64,000 bases of DNA, from assembly GCF_023920705.1 (NCBI RefSeq), contig NZ_CP094657.1, positions 1,860,001-1,924,000 of the forward strand. Direction: 5' to 3'. The notes beneath the pieces were generated by a model. The model was not told the origin of the DNA. It did no database searches and was given only the letters and a program-made list of their open reading frames with translations. This DNA is from Acinetobacter sp. XS-4 (lineage in GTDB: Bacteria; Pseudomonadota; Gammaproteobacteria; Pseudomonadales; Moraxellaceae). The position numbers and the translations under genes were made by a program. Shown piece after piece: positions 1 to 8,037 of the stretch. Each line of letters starts with the position of its first letter. Position 1 is the first letter of the stretch.

Positions 1-650
1 CCTGCATTTGAGCCATTTATTCGATCGCCAAGATCGGGTGAGACAAGAGGTTGATAAATGATTTCACCTGTTGTTTCATAAAGATCTTTTGCTTCTTGAG
101 CATGTTTTAGTCGCTTTTGTAGAAGTGCTTCAAGTTCTTCAATTGAAGGAGCGGTGGTTGTATCAAAAGGATTTTCAGTTACACCCGCAGCTATCATAAA
201 TAAATCAGTCTCGGTATCACGATAATAACCTGTAACCGATACAACAGCTTGAACCCGATCTTCATAAGATGCGATATCAAGCATTTCTGGCCCACCTTGG
301 CAGACTCCCAAAAGGTAAATCTTGCTTGTATCTACATCAGATCGCGTGAACATGTAGTCAATAGCTGAAACAACATCCTCATTCTTCATTTTTGGATTTT
401 CAAGGCGACGAGGGGTTCCTCCACTTTCACCCACAGTTCGTGGATCAAAGGCTAGAGCCAAATAACCTTCATCAGCCATTCTCGTTGCATATTGTGTGGG
501 TGCTTGTTCTTTTTGAAAAGAATAGGGGCCTAAGATAATTACTGTAGGGAATGGTCCGTTACCAAGAGGCTTGTAAATATCACCAACAACTTGATCGCCA
601 TGAGAGTCAAAAGATACTTTTTCTTTAGTGTAGTTACCATGCTTTGACAT
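1..650 (-). CDS. alpha/beta hydrolase, Cys nucleophile (partial, C-terminus outside window)
   Basis: The gene starts at ATG 650-648 on the minus strand and stays open to the window edge (216 codons visible). The product begins MSKHGNYTKEKVSF and has the alpha/beta-hydrolase layout: an early strand with LGPYSFQKEQAPT, then FDPRTVGESGG, then the nucleophile elbow LGVCQGGPE. The nucleophile position is Cys rather than Ser, as in dienelactone hydrolases and some YcjY/S15-like hydrolases. No signal peptide is visible, so it should be cytoplasmic. It is divergent from the LysR gene at 733 with an 82-bp gap holding two inverted repeats, which suggests that LysR protein controls it. The substrate is unknown. 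The catalytic Asp and His lie in the missing part or cannot be assigned. Confidence 0.75.
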   Translation of the reverse strand, partial: MSKHGNYTKEKVSFDSHGDQVVGDIYKPLGNGPFPTVIILGPYSFQKEQAPTQYATRMADEGYLALAFDPRTVGESGGTPRRLENPKMKNEDVVSAIDYMFTRSDVDTSKIYLLGVCQGGPEMLDIASYEDRVQAVVSVTGYYRDTETDLFMIAAGVTENPFDTTTAPSIEELEALLQKRLKHAQEAKDLYETTGEIIYQPLVSPDLGDRINGSNA

Positions 651-680
651 GATCGTTACTCTTATTAATGGTGTACTTTG

Positions 681-715
681 ATTCTAAAAGTAGAATATTA
701 TTGAGAACAATCTCA
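681..715. promoter_or_regulatory. Candidate LysR operator pair
   Basis: Two inverted repeats sit about two helical turns apart between the divergent hydrolase and LysR genes. The first (681-696) is ATTCTA-AAAG-TAGAAT with perfect 6-bp arms and contains the LysR T-N11-A pattern. The second (702-715) is TGAGA-ACAA-TCTCA. The arrangement resembles the recognition and activation sites of LysR-type regulators. That the LysR protein at 733 binds here is inferred. Confidence 0.45.
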
Positions 716-732
716 TAAAACTGTATAGAAAG

Positions 733-1647
733 ATGAAATTCACTCATCAATTAAAAAGTGGTGAAATGTTTGCCTTAACTATATTTTTGGCTGCAGCATT
801 CCATCGTAATTTTCGCCTAGCCGCAGTCGAATTAAACATGACGCCTTCAGCGGTAAGCCATGCGATTAAAAACTTGGAAGACCGGCTAGATGTGAGATTG
901 TTCAATAGAACTACACGGAGTGTTTCGTTAACGGATGCGGGGTATCAGTTATATAGTTCACTTCAACCTGCCATGGAAAATGTTGCTACAGCAGTAAACC
1001 AATTAGATGCCTTTCGAGAAAAACCAAATGGAATTTTACGGATTAATTCTAGTGAGGGGGCTGTCCGTATGATTTTGAAGCCAATACTAAAAAAGTTTTT
1101 AGATATCAATCCATCTGTTGAGCTAGATATCGTCTGTGATGGAAGGTTAGTGAATATAGTAGAAGATAAATTTGATGCAGGTATTCGCCTAAGAGACAAT
1201 ATTCCCCAAGAAATGGTAGCTATCCGCTTAACAAAAAGTGAAGAGTTTGTAGCGATTGCATCACCTGAATATCTAAATAAATACGGAGTTCCTAAAATTC
1301 CAAATGATTTATATACCCACAACTGTATTAGATTTAGATTTGAAAGTGGAGAAATCTTTCAATGGGAATTCAATATAGATGGCAAAATTAAAAAATTTGA
1401 TGTGAGAGGAGCACTTACTTTAACCGATCAGCCTTTGATGGTTGAAGCTGCAATAGATAGTATAGGAATTGCATTTGTTCCCAAACACTTAACACATGAA
1501 TATGTGGCACAGAATAAAATTAGAATCATCTTAGAGGAGTATAGTCCAAGTTATGATGGGTTATGTTTGTATTATCCGGGGCATCGGCACGTTTCCAATG
1601 CATTGCAAGCATTAATTGATTTGATTCGTTCTGAATTTAAGATTTAA
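733..1647 (+). CDS. LysR family transcriptional regulator
   Basis: The 304-residue product has the usual length and order of a LysR regulator. An N-terminal winged helix-turn-helix covers roughly residues 10-70, with AAVELNMTPSAVSHAIKNLE as recognition region and VRLFNRTTRSVSLTDAG as the wing. A periplasmic-binding-protein-like effector domain follows from about residue 95. The subgroup resembles CrgA/DsdC-like regulators that often sit beside oxidoreductases or hydrolases. ATG 733 follows a weak AGAAAG ribosome site. The divergent Cys-hydrolase is the obvious target; the effector cannot be predicted. Confidence 0.9.
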   Translation: MKFTHQLKSGEMFALTIFLAAAFHRNFRLAAVELNMTPSAVSHAIKNLEDRLDVRLFNRTTRSVSLTDAGYQLYSSLQPAMENVATAVNQLDAFREKPNGILRINSSEGAVRMILKPILKKFLDINPSVELDIVCDGRLVNIVEDKFDAGIRLRDNIPQEMVAIRLTKSEEFVAIASPEYLNKYGVPKIPNDLYTHNCIRFRFESGEIFQWEFNIDGKIKKFDVRGALTLTDQPLMVEAAIDSIGIAFVPKHLTHEYVAQNKIRIILEEYSPSYDGLCLYYPGHRHVSNALQALIDLIRSEFKI

Positions 1648-1764
1648 GTGGAAATTGATAGATCATAGCCTTACATAATCAATAGTAATTTCTAGTACAC
1701 GTTTAATTTTGAATTTCAAGTTTTTAGTTGACAAGACAACAATACAGGTTTACTTCTATTTATA

Positions 1765-1783
1765 TGGTTCTTTTTTGGAACTT
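1765..1783. promoter_or_regulatory. TTC-N7-GAA motif, copy A
   Basis: The right half GGAACTT is intact and the left half TGGTTCT is degenerate, keeping the TTC-N7-GAA core around a T-rich spacer. On the complementary strand it shares AAGTTCCAAAAA with copy B at 4995-5013. It lies 91 bp upstream of the SRPBCC gene. Confidence 0.35.
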
Positions 1784-1807
1784 GTGTATTTTTCACTAAT
1801 TTAAAAG

Positions 1808-1827
1808 TCAATAATAGCTATTATTGA
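1808..1827. promoter_or_regulatory. Perfect 20-bp palindrome upstream of the SRPBCC gene
   Basis: TCAATAATAGCTATTATTGA is self-complementary over all 20 bases and ends 47 bp before the start codon at 1875. The symmetry and place suit a dimeric repressor or activator site. The lack of a loop argues against an RNA terminator. The binding protein is unknown. Confidence 0.4.
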
Positions 1828-1874
1828 AGTTACATAAGTATTTAAGTTGCTAATTTTTTATAGGTAGTATTTAA

Positions 1875-2324
1875 ATGAGAAAAACTTGTAAAGCTTCAAC
1901 GTTTATACCTGCACCTATAGAACAAGTTTTTGACACTTTTACTGATTATAAAACTTACCGTTTATTATCTGGTGTTAAAAGCACACGAGTGTTACAAGCT
2001 GGGCAATCAGAACAAAGCTATTCACTTGGCACTATCCGAGAATTGGATTTAGGGTTTGGTGTCTTTCATGAGCAAGTCATGGATGTGAATTATCCACATT
2101 ATTGGGATTATAAATTTATCAAATGGCCGCTTTCCTTGAGCCATATTGGTGGCCGCATGTCATTTAAATCGGTAAAAGGTGGTACACAAATGACATGGGA
2201 GTCAACGATTGAAATGAAGGGGAAAGTGAGTTTTACATTACCATTGATTGCATGGATAAGTGGATATGGTTTAAAGCTAATGTCGTTACAGATGAAAAAA
2301 ATTATAGTTAAAAAGGCTAAATAG
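1875..2324 (+). CDS. SRPBCC (START/Bet v1-like) family protein
   Basis: The 149-residue product starts with the pattern of the polyketide cyclase/START-like SRPBCC fold: ASTFIPAPIEQVFDTFTDY, then alternating strands (GTIRELDLGFGVFHEQV, GGRMSFKSVKGGTQMTWES) and a long C-terminal helix. Such proteins bind a hydrophobic ligand in a deep cavity, and few have a known reaction. There is no signal peptide. ATG 1875 follows an AGGTAG-type ribosome site. The gene stands alone, but its upstream region carries a 20-bp palindrome and a degenerate copy of the motif seen before the ferredoxin and DUF2306 genes, hinting at co-regulation. The ligand is unknown. Confidence 0.7.
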   Translation: MRKTCKASTFIPAPIEQVFDTFTDYKTYRLLSGVKSTRVLQAGQSEQSYSLGTIRELDLGFGVFHEQVMDVNYPHYWDYKFIKWPLSLSHIGGRMSFKSVKGGTQMTWESTIEMKGKVSFTLPLIAWISGYGLKLMSLQMKKIIVKKAK

Positions 2325-2392
2325 AAGAGAGTGAATATCTTAGAAAGATAGGTTCGATCCTAGCTATAAAATGTCTAGAAATGTGAATGTAG

Positions 2393-2434
2393 GAACTAGT
2401 GTAAAAGCCTTCTAGCGGGCTTTTACACTAGTTC
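2393..2434. terminator. Bidirectional terminator, 17-bp perfect stem
   Basis: Arms 2393-2409 and 2418-2434 are perfectly complementary around an 8-nt loop. The core is AAAAGCC/GGCTTTT extended by ACTAGT-containing arms. It lies between the convergent SRPBCC and hydrolase genes and can serve both strands. Neither side has a long run of T after the stem. Confidence 0.8.
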
Positions 2435-2442
2435 TATAATGA

Positions 2443-3345
2443 TTACTTATTATTTATTGATAGAAGAAATTTTCTAATATTATCGGCTAACACTTTTGGT
2501 TGGCTTAGTGGTGCCCAATGAGCTGCATTTACTGTGGATTCACTTAAGTTACTTGCCCAGTCTTTACTGTCATTAAAAAGATAGGGGGGCAAAAATGGGT
2601 CTCGCAAAGCCATTAATGTATGTATGGGCACGTCTGTCATTACCTTTTTTGCGAATAGAACACGTTGTAGTAGGTTTGCACGATAAATGCCTAAATATCG
2701 AATAGCATCTCCTTCAACGCCTATATTCTTTTGATAATGAACGTCAGACTCATAATAAGTAATCATCCATTTCATCATCAACGTTCCTAAGCCGCTGTAC
2801 CATAATAATTCTGGAAGAATAGGTAGCGTAAAGAAGGTCATAAGGCTATTACGCCAGAGTTGAACAATCAGTTGCCATAAGTTTTTTGGGGTAGGTTTGA
2901 GTAAGCGTCTTCGTAAATATAGCCCAACCTGTTCTAAACTTGGCGACATGGTTGTAAATGAAGCAATTCGTTTTTTTCCTTCACTATCTCGAATAGCATC
3001 CCACCCATAAATGCCTCCCCAGTCATGTCCAACTAAATGTATTTTTTGATTTGGGCTTACAGCATCAATAACTGCATAGAGGTCATTGACTAAATGCTCG
3101 AACCGATAATGTCTATATCCTTTAATATGTGTTGACTCTGCACATCCGCGCATGTCAAAAGCAACAACATAAAAGTCATTTTCAAGTTGTTTTGCCACTT
3201 TTTCCCAAAAGAGTGCCCGATCTGGAAATCCATGAGCAAATATTAGTATTTCGCGTGGATGCTCATGGGTTGGTTCGTCCCCCCAAGTATAAACAGCAAT
3301 TTGAATATCGGTTGAGGATGAAACAAAGAAGGCTGGTTGCTGCAT
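2443..3345 (-). CDS. Alpha/beta hydrolase, epoxide hydrolase/dehalogenase type
   Basis: The 300-residue product has an HGFPD oxyanion motif near residue 38, the nucleophile elbow HLVGHDWGGIYGW with Asp as nucleophile, a possible acid in MALRDPFLPP and a C-terminal His in NAAHWAPLSQP. Asp in a GHDWGG elbow is typical of epoxide hydrolases, haloalkane dehalogenases and fluoroacetate dehalogenases, so hydrolysis of an epoxide or C-halogen bond is plausible but unproven. The start has a good CGGAGAA ribosome site. It follows the DUF2306 gene by 21 bp on the same strand, so the two are probably co-transcribed. No signal peptide is seen. Confidence 0.8.
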   Translation of the reverse strand: MQQPAFFVSSSTDIQIAVYTWGDEPTHEHPREILIFAHGFPDRALFWEKVAKQLENDFYVVAFDMRGCAESTHIKGYRHYRFEHLVNDLYAVIDAVSPNQKIHLVGHDWGGIYGWDAIRDSEGKKRIASFTTMSPSLEQVGLYLRRRLLKPTPKNLWQLIVQLWRNSLMTFFTLPILPELLWYSGLGTLMMKWMITYYESDVHYQKNIGVEGDAIRYLGIYRANLLQRVLFAKKVMTDVPIHTLMALRDPFLPPYLFNDSKDWASNLSESTVNAAHWAPLSQPKVLADNIRKFLLSINNK

Positions 3346-3366
3346 GTTTATTCTCCGATTAAATAT

Positions 3367-4923
3367 TTAGTTATGTTCGCGGGTGGCTTGGCCATAAATG
3401 ACATGAAAAAAAGCGAGAAAGAGTAAAGCAGTACTAAATCCAATAGGGATGACAAAGCCTTGGCCTGCCAAAATATATTCAATAGGAAGAGGAAGAAAAC
3501 TGATGATGCCTATAGTTAGGCAATAAAGCGTTGGGAATGGTAATAGGCAAATAAGAAAAACCAAACTTTCTTTCATATATGCCCAATGCTTACGACGATT
3601 TGCAGTTAAAAAGAAAATGCCGAAAAAGACGAGTAAAGCACCATTTACGACATACATCGTTCCACCAGAAAACAGAACATTCTGTGGCATAAGGCCTATG
3701 TTCCAGCCGATGTAAAATGCAGAACTTCCCGCTATGATTGTCAAAATAGCGATGAAGTTTGCTAAATGGTGTTGCTGGAAAGGAGTGGTTGTAGATGGAC
3801 GGATCAGTAAATTTCTGAACATGTATAGAGCCAAAGGCAAAGCTACAATGATAGAAATAATAAATGTTGTTTTGGCTATTGGATGAGATGATAAAACACT
3901 GGATTCTTGCGTAATTAGAGCGGCAGGGACAAGGTGCTTAGCAAAACCAAAGCTAGAGAAACCTTGACCAATTATATAGTAAGTAAAACTTATAATGCCT
4001 GAAACAATAGCTAAAGCGTAAAGTATAGGTAACACACGAACATAAATCTCACTACCACGAATAGCGATAGGATTCGGTTTACGTTGAGCCATTGGTCTCG
4101 CATATTGGCGATTAATCAGAATCAGACCATAGCCAATAAGCAAACTTTCCGGCAGCATTAACCCCATAGTGACCAGATTTAAAGTTTGCTGGTCTATGTG
4201 GGGAAAAATTGCTGCAAGTATTGCCCAATCCCAGCGCAGCATAGGTGCAACCATTAAGCTGACGAAAGATAAAGCCATCCATGCTTGATGCTCATAAATC
4301 TTACGCTTTTTAATTGCAAAAACAGCCATCGTGATTGCAATTAACGAGAGTACACCAAATATCCATAGTCCAATCCATGCAACCAAATGATCATAGATAT
4401 GATGTGGCGCGGTATTGGCAAGATAAAGCAGGGATGCAATAACTGCTATGGGTACAGTAGCAATATATAAAGCACCAATAAGACGATGTGCTTTTAAGTA
4501 TTTTTTTCGGAAATAAGGCCAGAATTGTAAACCACCGAATAGCATGCAAACACTACCAAAAAGAACATGGACGACCATGAGTCCTTTGTTGTAGTTTGAC
4601 ATTGTGGTGTAATACAGACCTTGTTCCATCAGTTTAGAATCGGCATAGTGTGAAGCATTATGTAATTTTGATAAGCCCCATATTTCAGCACTGACGTGAC
4701 GCATATTTTCTGGAGTTGGGTTTGTACGTACAGTCTTAATTGTTTGCTCAATTTGCTCTGTTGAAAGTTTACCCATGAACCCATCTAGAAAACGACCTTT
4801 GCCTTCTTCTAGAGCAATCCAGCCCGCTATCATCATGCTAATAATGATGATAGATAGAAAGATTCCACCTGAAAGCTTTCCAAACATAAATACAGCGCTG
4901 TTTGTACTTTGAGTTGATTTCAT
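3367..4923 (-). CDS. DUF2306-type multi-pass membrane protein
   Basis: The 518-residue protein has an N-terminal membrane segment (GGIFLSIIIISMMIAGWIAL), an extracytoplasmic stretch of about 90 residues, and about ten further hydrophobic segments. Residues about 125-290 match the DUF2306 pattern, including HVLFGSVCMLFGGLQFW and KAHRLIGALY with conserved His and Arg and later MRWDWAI-like elements. The family has no established biochemical role; similar proteins lie next to redox enzymes. It is the first gene of a two-gene unit with the epoxide-hydrolase-like enzyme and is divergent from the ferredoxin gene. The 259-bp space between them has two operator-like repeats. Confidence 0.65.
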   Translation of the reverse strand: MKSTQSTNSAVFMFGKLSGGIFLSIIIISMMIAGWIALEEGKGRFLDGFMGKLSTEQIEQTIKTVRTNPTPENMRHVSAEIWGLSKLHNASHYADSKLMEQGLYYTTMSNYNKGLMVVHVLFGSVCMLFGGLQFWPYFRKKYLKAHRLIGALYIATVPIAVIASLLYLANTAPHHIYDHLVAWIGLWIFGVLSLIAITMAVFAIKKRKIYEHQAWMALSFVSLMVAPMLRWDWAILAAIFPHIDQQTLNLVTMGLMLPESLLIGYGLILINRQYARPMAQRKPNPIAIRGSEIYVRVLPILYALAIVSGIISFTYYIIGQGFSSFGFAKHLVPAALITQESSVLSSHPIAKTTFIISIIVALPLALYMFRNLLIRPSTTTPFQQHHLANFIAILTIIAGSSAFYIGWNIGLMPQNVLFSGGTMYVVNGALLVFFGIFFLTANRRKHWAYMKESLVFLICLLPFPTLYCLTIGIISFLPLPIEYILAGQGFVIPIGFSTALLFLAFFHVIYGQATREHN

Positions 4924-4994
4924 TTTATTTTTATCCCTTGAACAATTTGCAAACCAGATTTAGACCATCTGAATTTTTATATACTTTACATGCT

Positions 4995-5013
4995 AAGTTC
5001 CAAAAAGGAACTT
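4995..5013. promoter_or_regulatory. TTC-N7-GAA motif, copy B (perfect inverted repeat)
   Basis: AAGTTCC-AAAAA-GGAACTT has perfect 7-bp arms around a 5-nt spacer and contains T-N11-A spacing. It lies 71 bp upstream of the DUF2306 start and 169 bp upstream of the ferredoxin start, so it could control both directions. Confidence 0.5.
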
Positions 5014-5149
5014 TGTAATGTCTATTTTGACCGAATAAATGACAAATTAGGCCAAAGTAATAAATAGGTGTGAGTGAAAGAACAGGGGAGCAGCATCCTT
5101 ATCCAGTTATCTCAAATTCATTGACTTTCGAATCTAGCCCTTTTATTAC

Positions 5150-5168
5150 TAATTCCTTTATGGAACTT
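5150..5168. promoter_or_regulatory. TTC-N7-GAA motif, copy C
   Basis: TAATTCC-TTTAT-GGAACTT keeps the right arm fully and five of seven bases of the left arm of copy B, with the same spacer length. It ends 14 bp before the ferredoxin start codon, next to the ribosome site, which would suit a repressor. Confidence 0.45.
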
Positions 5169-5182
5169 GTTTGGAGCTTTTT

Positions 5183-5521
5183 ATGACTTTTATTGTTCTA
5201 GAAGAGTGTATTCAATGTAAGCATACGGATTGTGTGACTGTGTGCCCAGTTGATTGTTTCTATGAAGGACCTAATTTTTTAGTTATCAATCCTAGTGAGT
5301 GTATTGATTGCGCACTATGTGAGCCAGAATGCCCTGTTGATGCGATACGATCTGAAGATGATGTACCTGATGCTCAAAGAGACTTCATTCTTATTAATGA
5401 GGAACTGTCTAAACATCCAAACTGGAAGAGAATAACTGAGAAAAAAAATGCATTAAGTGAACATGAAAAGTGGCAAGGTGTTACGAATAAACTAAGTGTA
5501 TTAGATAGAAATGGGGCCTAA
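5183..5521 (+). CDS. fdxA: Ferredoxin, 7Fe (3Fe-4S/4Fe-4S) type
   Basis: The 112-residue product closely follows the Azotobacter FdI/FdxA family. It has [19 protein letters not shown] near the N-terminus, [17 protein letters not shown] around residues 35-55, and the family's C-terminal tail of about 50 residues ([17 protein letters not shown]). The cysteine spacing fits one [3Fe-4S] and one [4Fe-4S] cluster. I chose ATG 5183 because GGAG at 5173-5176 sits correctly before it; the TTG at 5171 has no ribosome site. It lies 92 bp upstream of the molybdopterin oxidoreductase and is probably its electron partner, though family members also serve other enzymes. Confidence 0.9.
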   Translation: MTFIVLEECIQCKHTDCVTVCPVDCFYEGPNFLVINPSECIDCALCEPECPVDAIRSEDDVPDAQRDFILINEELSKHPNWKRITEKKNALSEHEKWQGVTNKLSVLDRNGA

Positions 5522-5613
5522 ATCTAAGCGAGTTAATAGAATAACGCCAAGAAAAAAATATGTAACTTTTACGTAAGTATTAAAAAATTTAAAAAGATAT
5601 AGGGAGTTTTTTT

Positions 5614-7971
5614 ATGGCTAGTTCAGATAAAGTTCAAGATGGAGCTGCATTAACAGCTGAGAATGCAACAGAACTATCAAGCATATGTGTACTGTGTTCG
5701 CATAATTGTGGAGTTAAACTTGATGTAAAAGATAATACTATTGTTAAAGTTAAAGCTGATAAAACAAATCCCACCACTAAAGGCTACATTTGTAATAAAG
5801 CATTTGCTATTCCAAATAGTGTTCATCACAAACAAAGGGTGCACCACCCATTAAAAAAAATGTCAGATGGTACATTTAGTGAAATAACTTGGGATCAGGC
5901 TATTCATGAAATAGCTGAAAAATTAAAATTTATTCAAAAAAATTATGCTCCTAGGGCTATTGGCATTGCTGGTGTTGGTGGTCAAGGTAACCACTCAAAT
6001 GTATTTGGCGCATTACCACTTCTTTATTCAATTGGCTCAGGTTCATTTTTCAATGCACTTGGTCAAGAAAAAATTCAGCACCCTTTAGTAGATGAACGTC
6101 TTTTTAAAGGTGGGCATGATCATTATTTGGCTGGAGATGAGCATAATGCTGCATTTGTATTGTATATAGGCACAAATCCTTTAATTAGCAATCGCGGAAT
6201 CAATGCAACTGAAACCATTAGAGAAATAGTAAAAGACCCAAATCGAAAAATAGCTGTTATTGATCCAAGAGTATCTGAAACCGCTCGTAGGGCTGATTTC
6301 CATTTATGTATAAAGCCTGCTCAAGATGTTTACTTATTGCTTGCTCTCAATTCAATTATTGTTCGTGAGAATCTTTATGATCAAGAATATATAAAAAAGC
6401 GTGTTAAAGGTTTTGAACAAGTTGCGGAAATGCTTAAGACAGTTGATCTTAATGATATGGCCAAACGGACTGAATTGACACTTGAGGAAATTCAAACAGT
6501 AGCTAGAGAGTTTGCTAGAGCTTCATCCTCAGCCATATGTTATGACTTAGGTGTCGATCATGGAGTTAATACGACTCTAATTAGTTATTTAATACGTACT
6601 TTATCCTTAATCACTGGTAATTTAGGAGAGAAAGGCGGGAATATATTTGTTCAGCAATTTGGTCCTAAATTTCCTATTCTACCTAGATTACAAGAACCAC
6701 TTGAATCTAATATCAAAGCATCTGCATTAATTGCTCCAATGATGCAATTTTCGCCTAATTTGATACCAGAAGAAATTCTTTCCAGCCATCCACATCGTAT
6801 AAGAGCACTTATTGTAGATGGAGCAAATCCTCTTGTAAGTTATGTAGATTCCAAAAAGTTTAGGGAAGCTTTTGAGCAGCTTGATTTATTGGTGGTTATT
6901 GAACCCAATATGACAGAAACTGCTCAAGTCGCAGATTATGTATTACCCACTCCAGCTGGTTACGAGAAATGGGAAATAGCAGTATTTCCAAAAGATGTAA
7001 TATATGCTCAAGTTCGGCCACCTGTAATAAGTGGTCCTTCGGATGCTTTGCCAGAGATAGAAATATATTATCGATTAGCAAAGGCTATGGGCATTATTAA
7101 GGCATCCTCAAAGTGGCAAAAAAAATTAGCAAAAAAAATCCAAAATCCTCTATATACACCTATTTTTCTTACAAGCCTTGGAGCATCAGCCTTTAAAGGA
7201 AAATTAAATACTAAGGAGATAATGGCGATTATAGGGCGAATCTTTTTCATTTTATATGAAACACTTGGTCCACAACTAAAAAATCCATTGATGGCCTATA
7301 TCTGGTTGTTATCAGTTGGATATGCACTAACGAGAAAAAAGCAAATTAACTTACAATTCCCAGAATTAAAGTCTGTGAAGAACCCATTTGTGGTAGCTCA
7401 AAGAATATTTGAACTTATCAATGATCACCCAGAGGGAGTTATCCTTGGTTTGTTAGATGAACAAAATAACTTCAATGATTTCTGCCATTTTAAAGATAAA
7501 AAAGCCAGATTATTTCAAGATGATTTTATTGCGGATTTAAAGGAATTAATGCTTAAGCAAGAAGAAATTTCTGATTATCCTTTTATTTTAGATGGAGGAA
7601 TGCGAACAGGGTGGACTGCTAATACAATTGTGCGTGATCCTTCTTGGAGAAAAGGAAGAGAAATTCCTTATGCAATGTTGGTCAATCCATCTGATGCAGA
7701 GAGTTTAAATATTAAAAGTGGAGATCTTGTAAATTTACAAACAAAAAGAGGAGAAGTAATTGTGCCAGTTAGTGTAGATGGAAGCACACGAAAAGGGCAT
7801 TTACATTTGCCTAATTTATTTAATTTAAAATATCCAGATCCAGAAACTGGAGAGCTTGTTAATACGGGCGTAAGCATTAACGAGTTGTCAGATGTTAATG
7901 ATCGGGATAAATATACTGGAATTCCAAATTTAAAGTATATACGTTGCAAAATAAATCAATTAAGTAGTTGA
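5614..7971 (+). CDS. Molybdopterin-dependent oxidoreductase, formate-dehydrogenase-like
   Basis: The 785-residue product has an N-terminal [4Fe-4S] motif Cys-x2-Cys-x3-Cys-x26-Cys (CVLCSHNCG ... GYICNKA, residues about 28-62), a large molybdopterin domain with YIGTNPLISNRG and VDGANPLVSY, and a C-terminal dinucleotide-binding domain (about 665-780) with MLVNPSDAESLNIKSGDLV. This is the layout of the DMSO reductase superfamily. There is no twin-arginine signal or membrane segment, so it should be cytoplasmic. I could not identify a Sec, Cys or Ser metal ligand, so the reaction is open. ATG 5614 has an AGGGAG site. The gene is more AT-rich than its neighbours. The ferredoxin upstream is the likely redox partner; no FdhD-like or cofactor genes are adjacent. 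Confidence 0.8.
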   Translation: MASSDKVQDGAALTAENATELSSICVLCSHNCGVKLDVKDNTIVKVKADKTNPTTKGYICNKAFAIPNSVHHKQRVHHPLKKMSDGTFSEITWDQAIHEIAEKLKFIQKNYAPRAIGIAGVGGQGNHSNVFGALPLLYSIGSGSFFNALGQEKIQHPLVDERLFKGGHDHYLAGDEHNAAFVLYIGTNPLISNRGINATETIREIVKDPNRKIAVIDPRVSETARRADFHLCIKPAQDVYLLLALNSIIVRENLYDQEYIKKRVKGFEQVAEMLKTVDLNDMAKRTELTLEEIQTVAREFARASSSAICYDLGVDHGVNTTLISYLIRTLSLITGNLGEKGGNIFVQQFGPKFPILPRLQEPLESNIKASALIAPMMQFSPNLIPEEILSSHPHRIRALIVDGANPLVSYVDSKKFREAFEQLDLLVVIEPNMTETAQVADYVLPTPAGYEKWEIAVFPKDVIYAQVRPPVISGPSDALPEIEIYYRLAKAMGIIKASSKWQKKLAKKIQNPLYTPIFLTSLGASAFKGKLNTKEIMAIIGRIFFILYETLGPQLKNPLMAYIWLLSVGYALTRKKQINLQFPELKSVKNPFVVAQRIFELINDHPEGVILGLLDEQNNFNDFCHFKDKKARLFQDDFIADLKELMLKQEEISDYPFILDGGMRTGWTANTIVRDPSWRKGREIPYAMLVNPSDAESLNIKSGDLVNLQTKRGEVIVPVSVDGSTRKGHLHLPNLFNLKYPDPETGELVNTGVSINELSDVNDRDKYTGIPNLKYIRCKINQLSS

Positions 7972-7985
7972 TATTTAAAAATATC

Positions 7986-8008
7986 AGGGCTATTAATAAA
8001 ATAGCCCT
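7986..8008. terminator. Bidirectional terminator
   Basis: AGGGCTATT (7986-7994) pairs with AATAGCCCT (8000-8008) around a 5-nt loop, with T-rich sequence downstream. It separates the convergent oxidoreductase and LysR genes. Confidence 0.8.
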
Positions 8009-8037
8009 TGATTTATATATATTTTATTTATACAAAA

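Noticed and set aside
2349..2362. tRNA T-arm-like TAGGTTCGATCCTA
   Set aside because: The loop has six bases and the flanks do not form acceptor, D or anticodon arms; a chance match, not a tRNA or att site.
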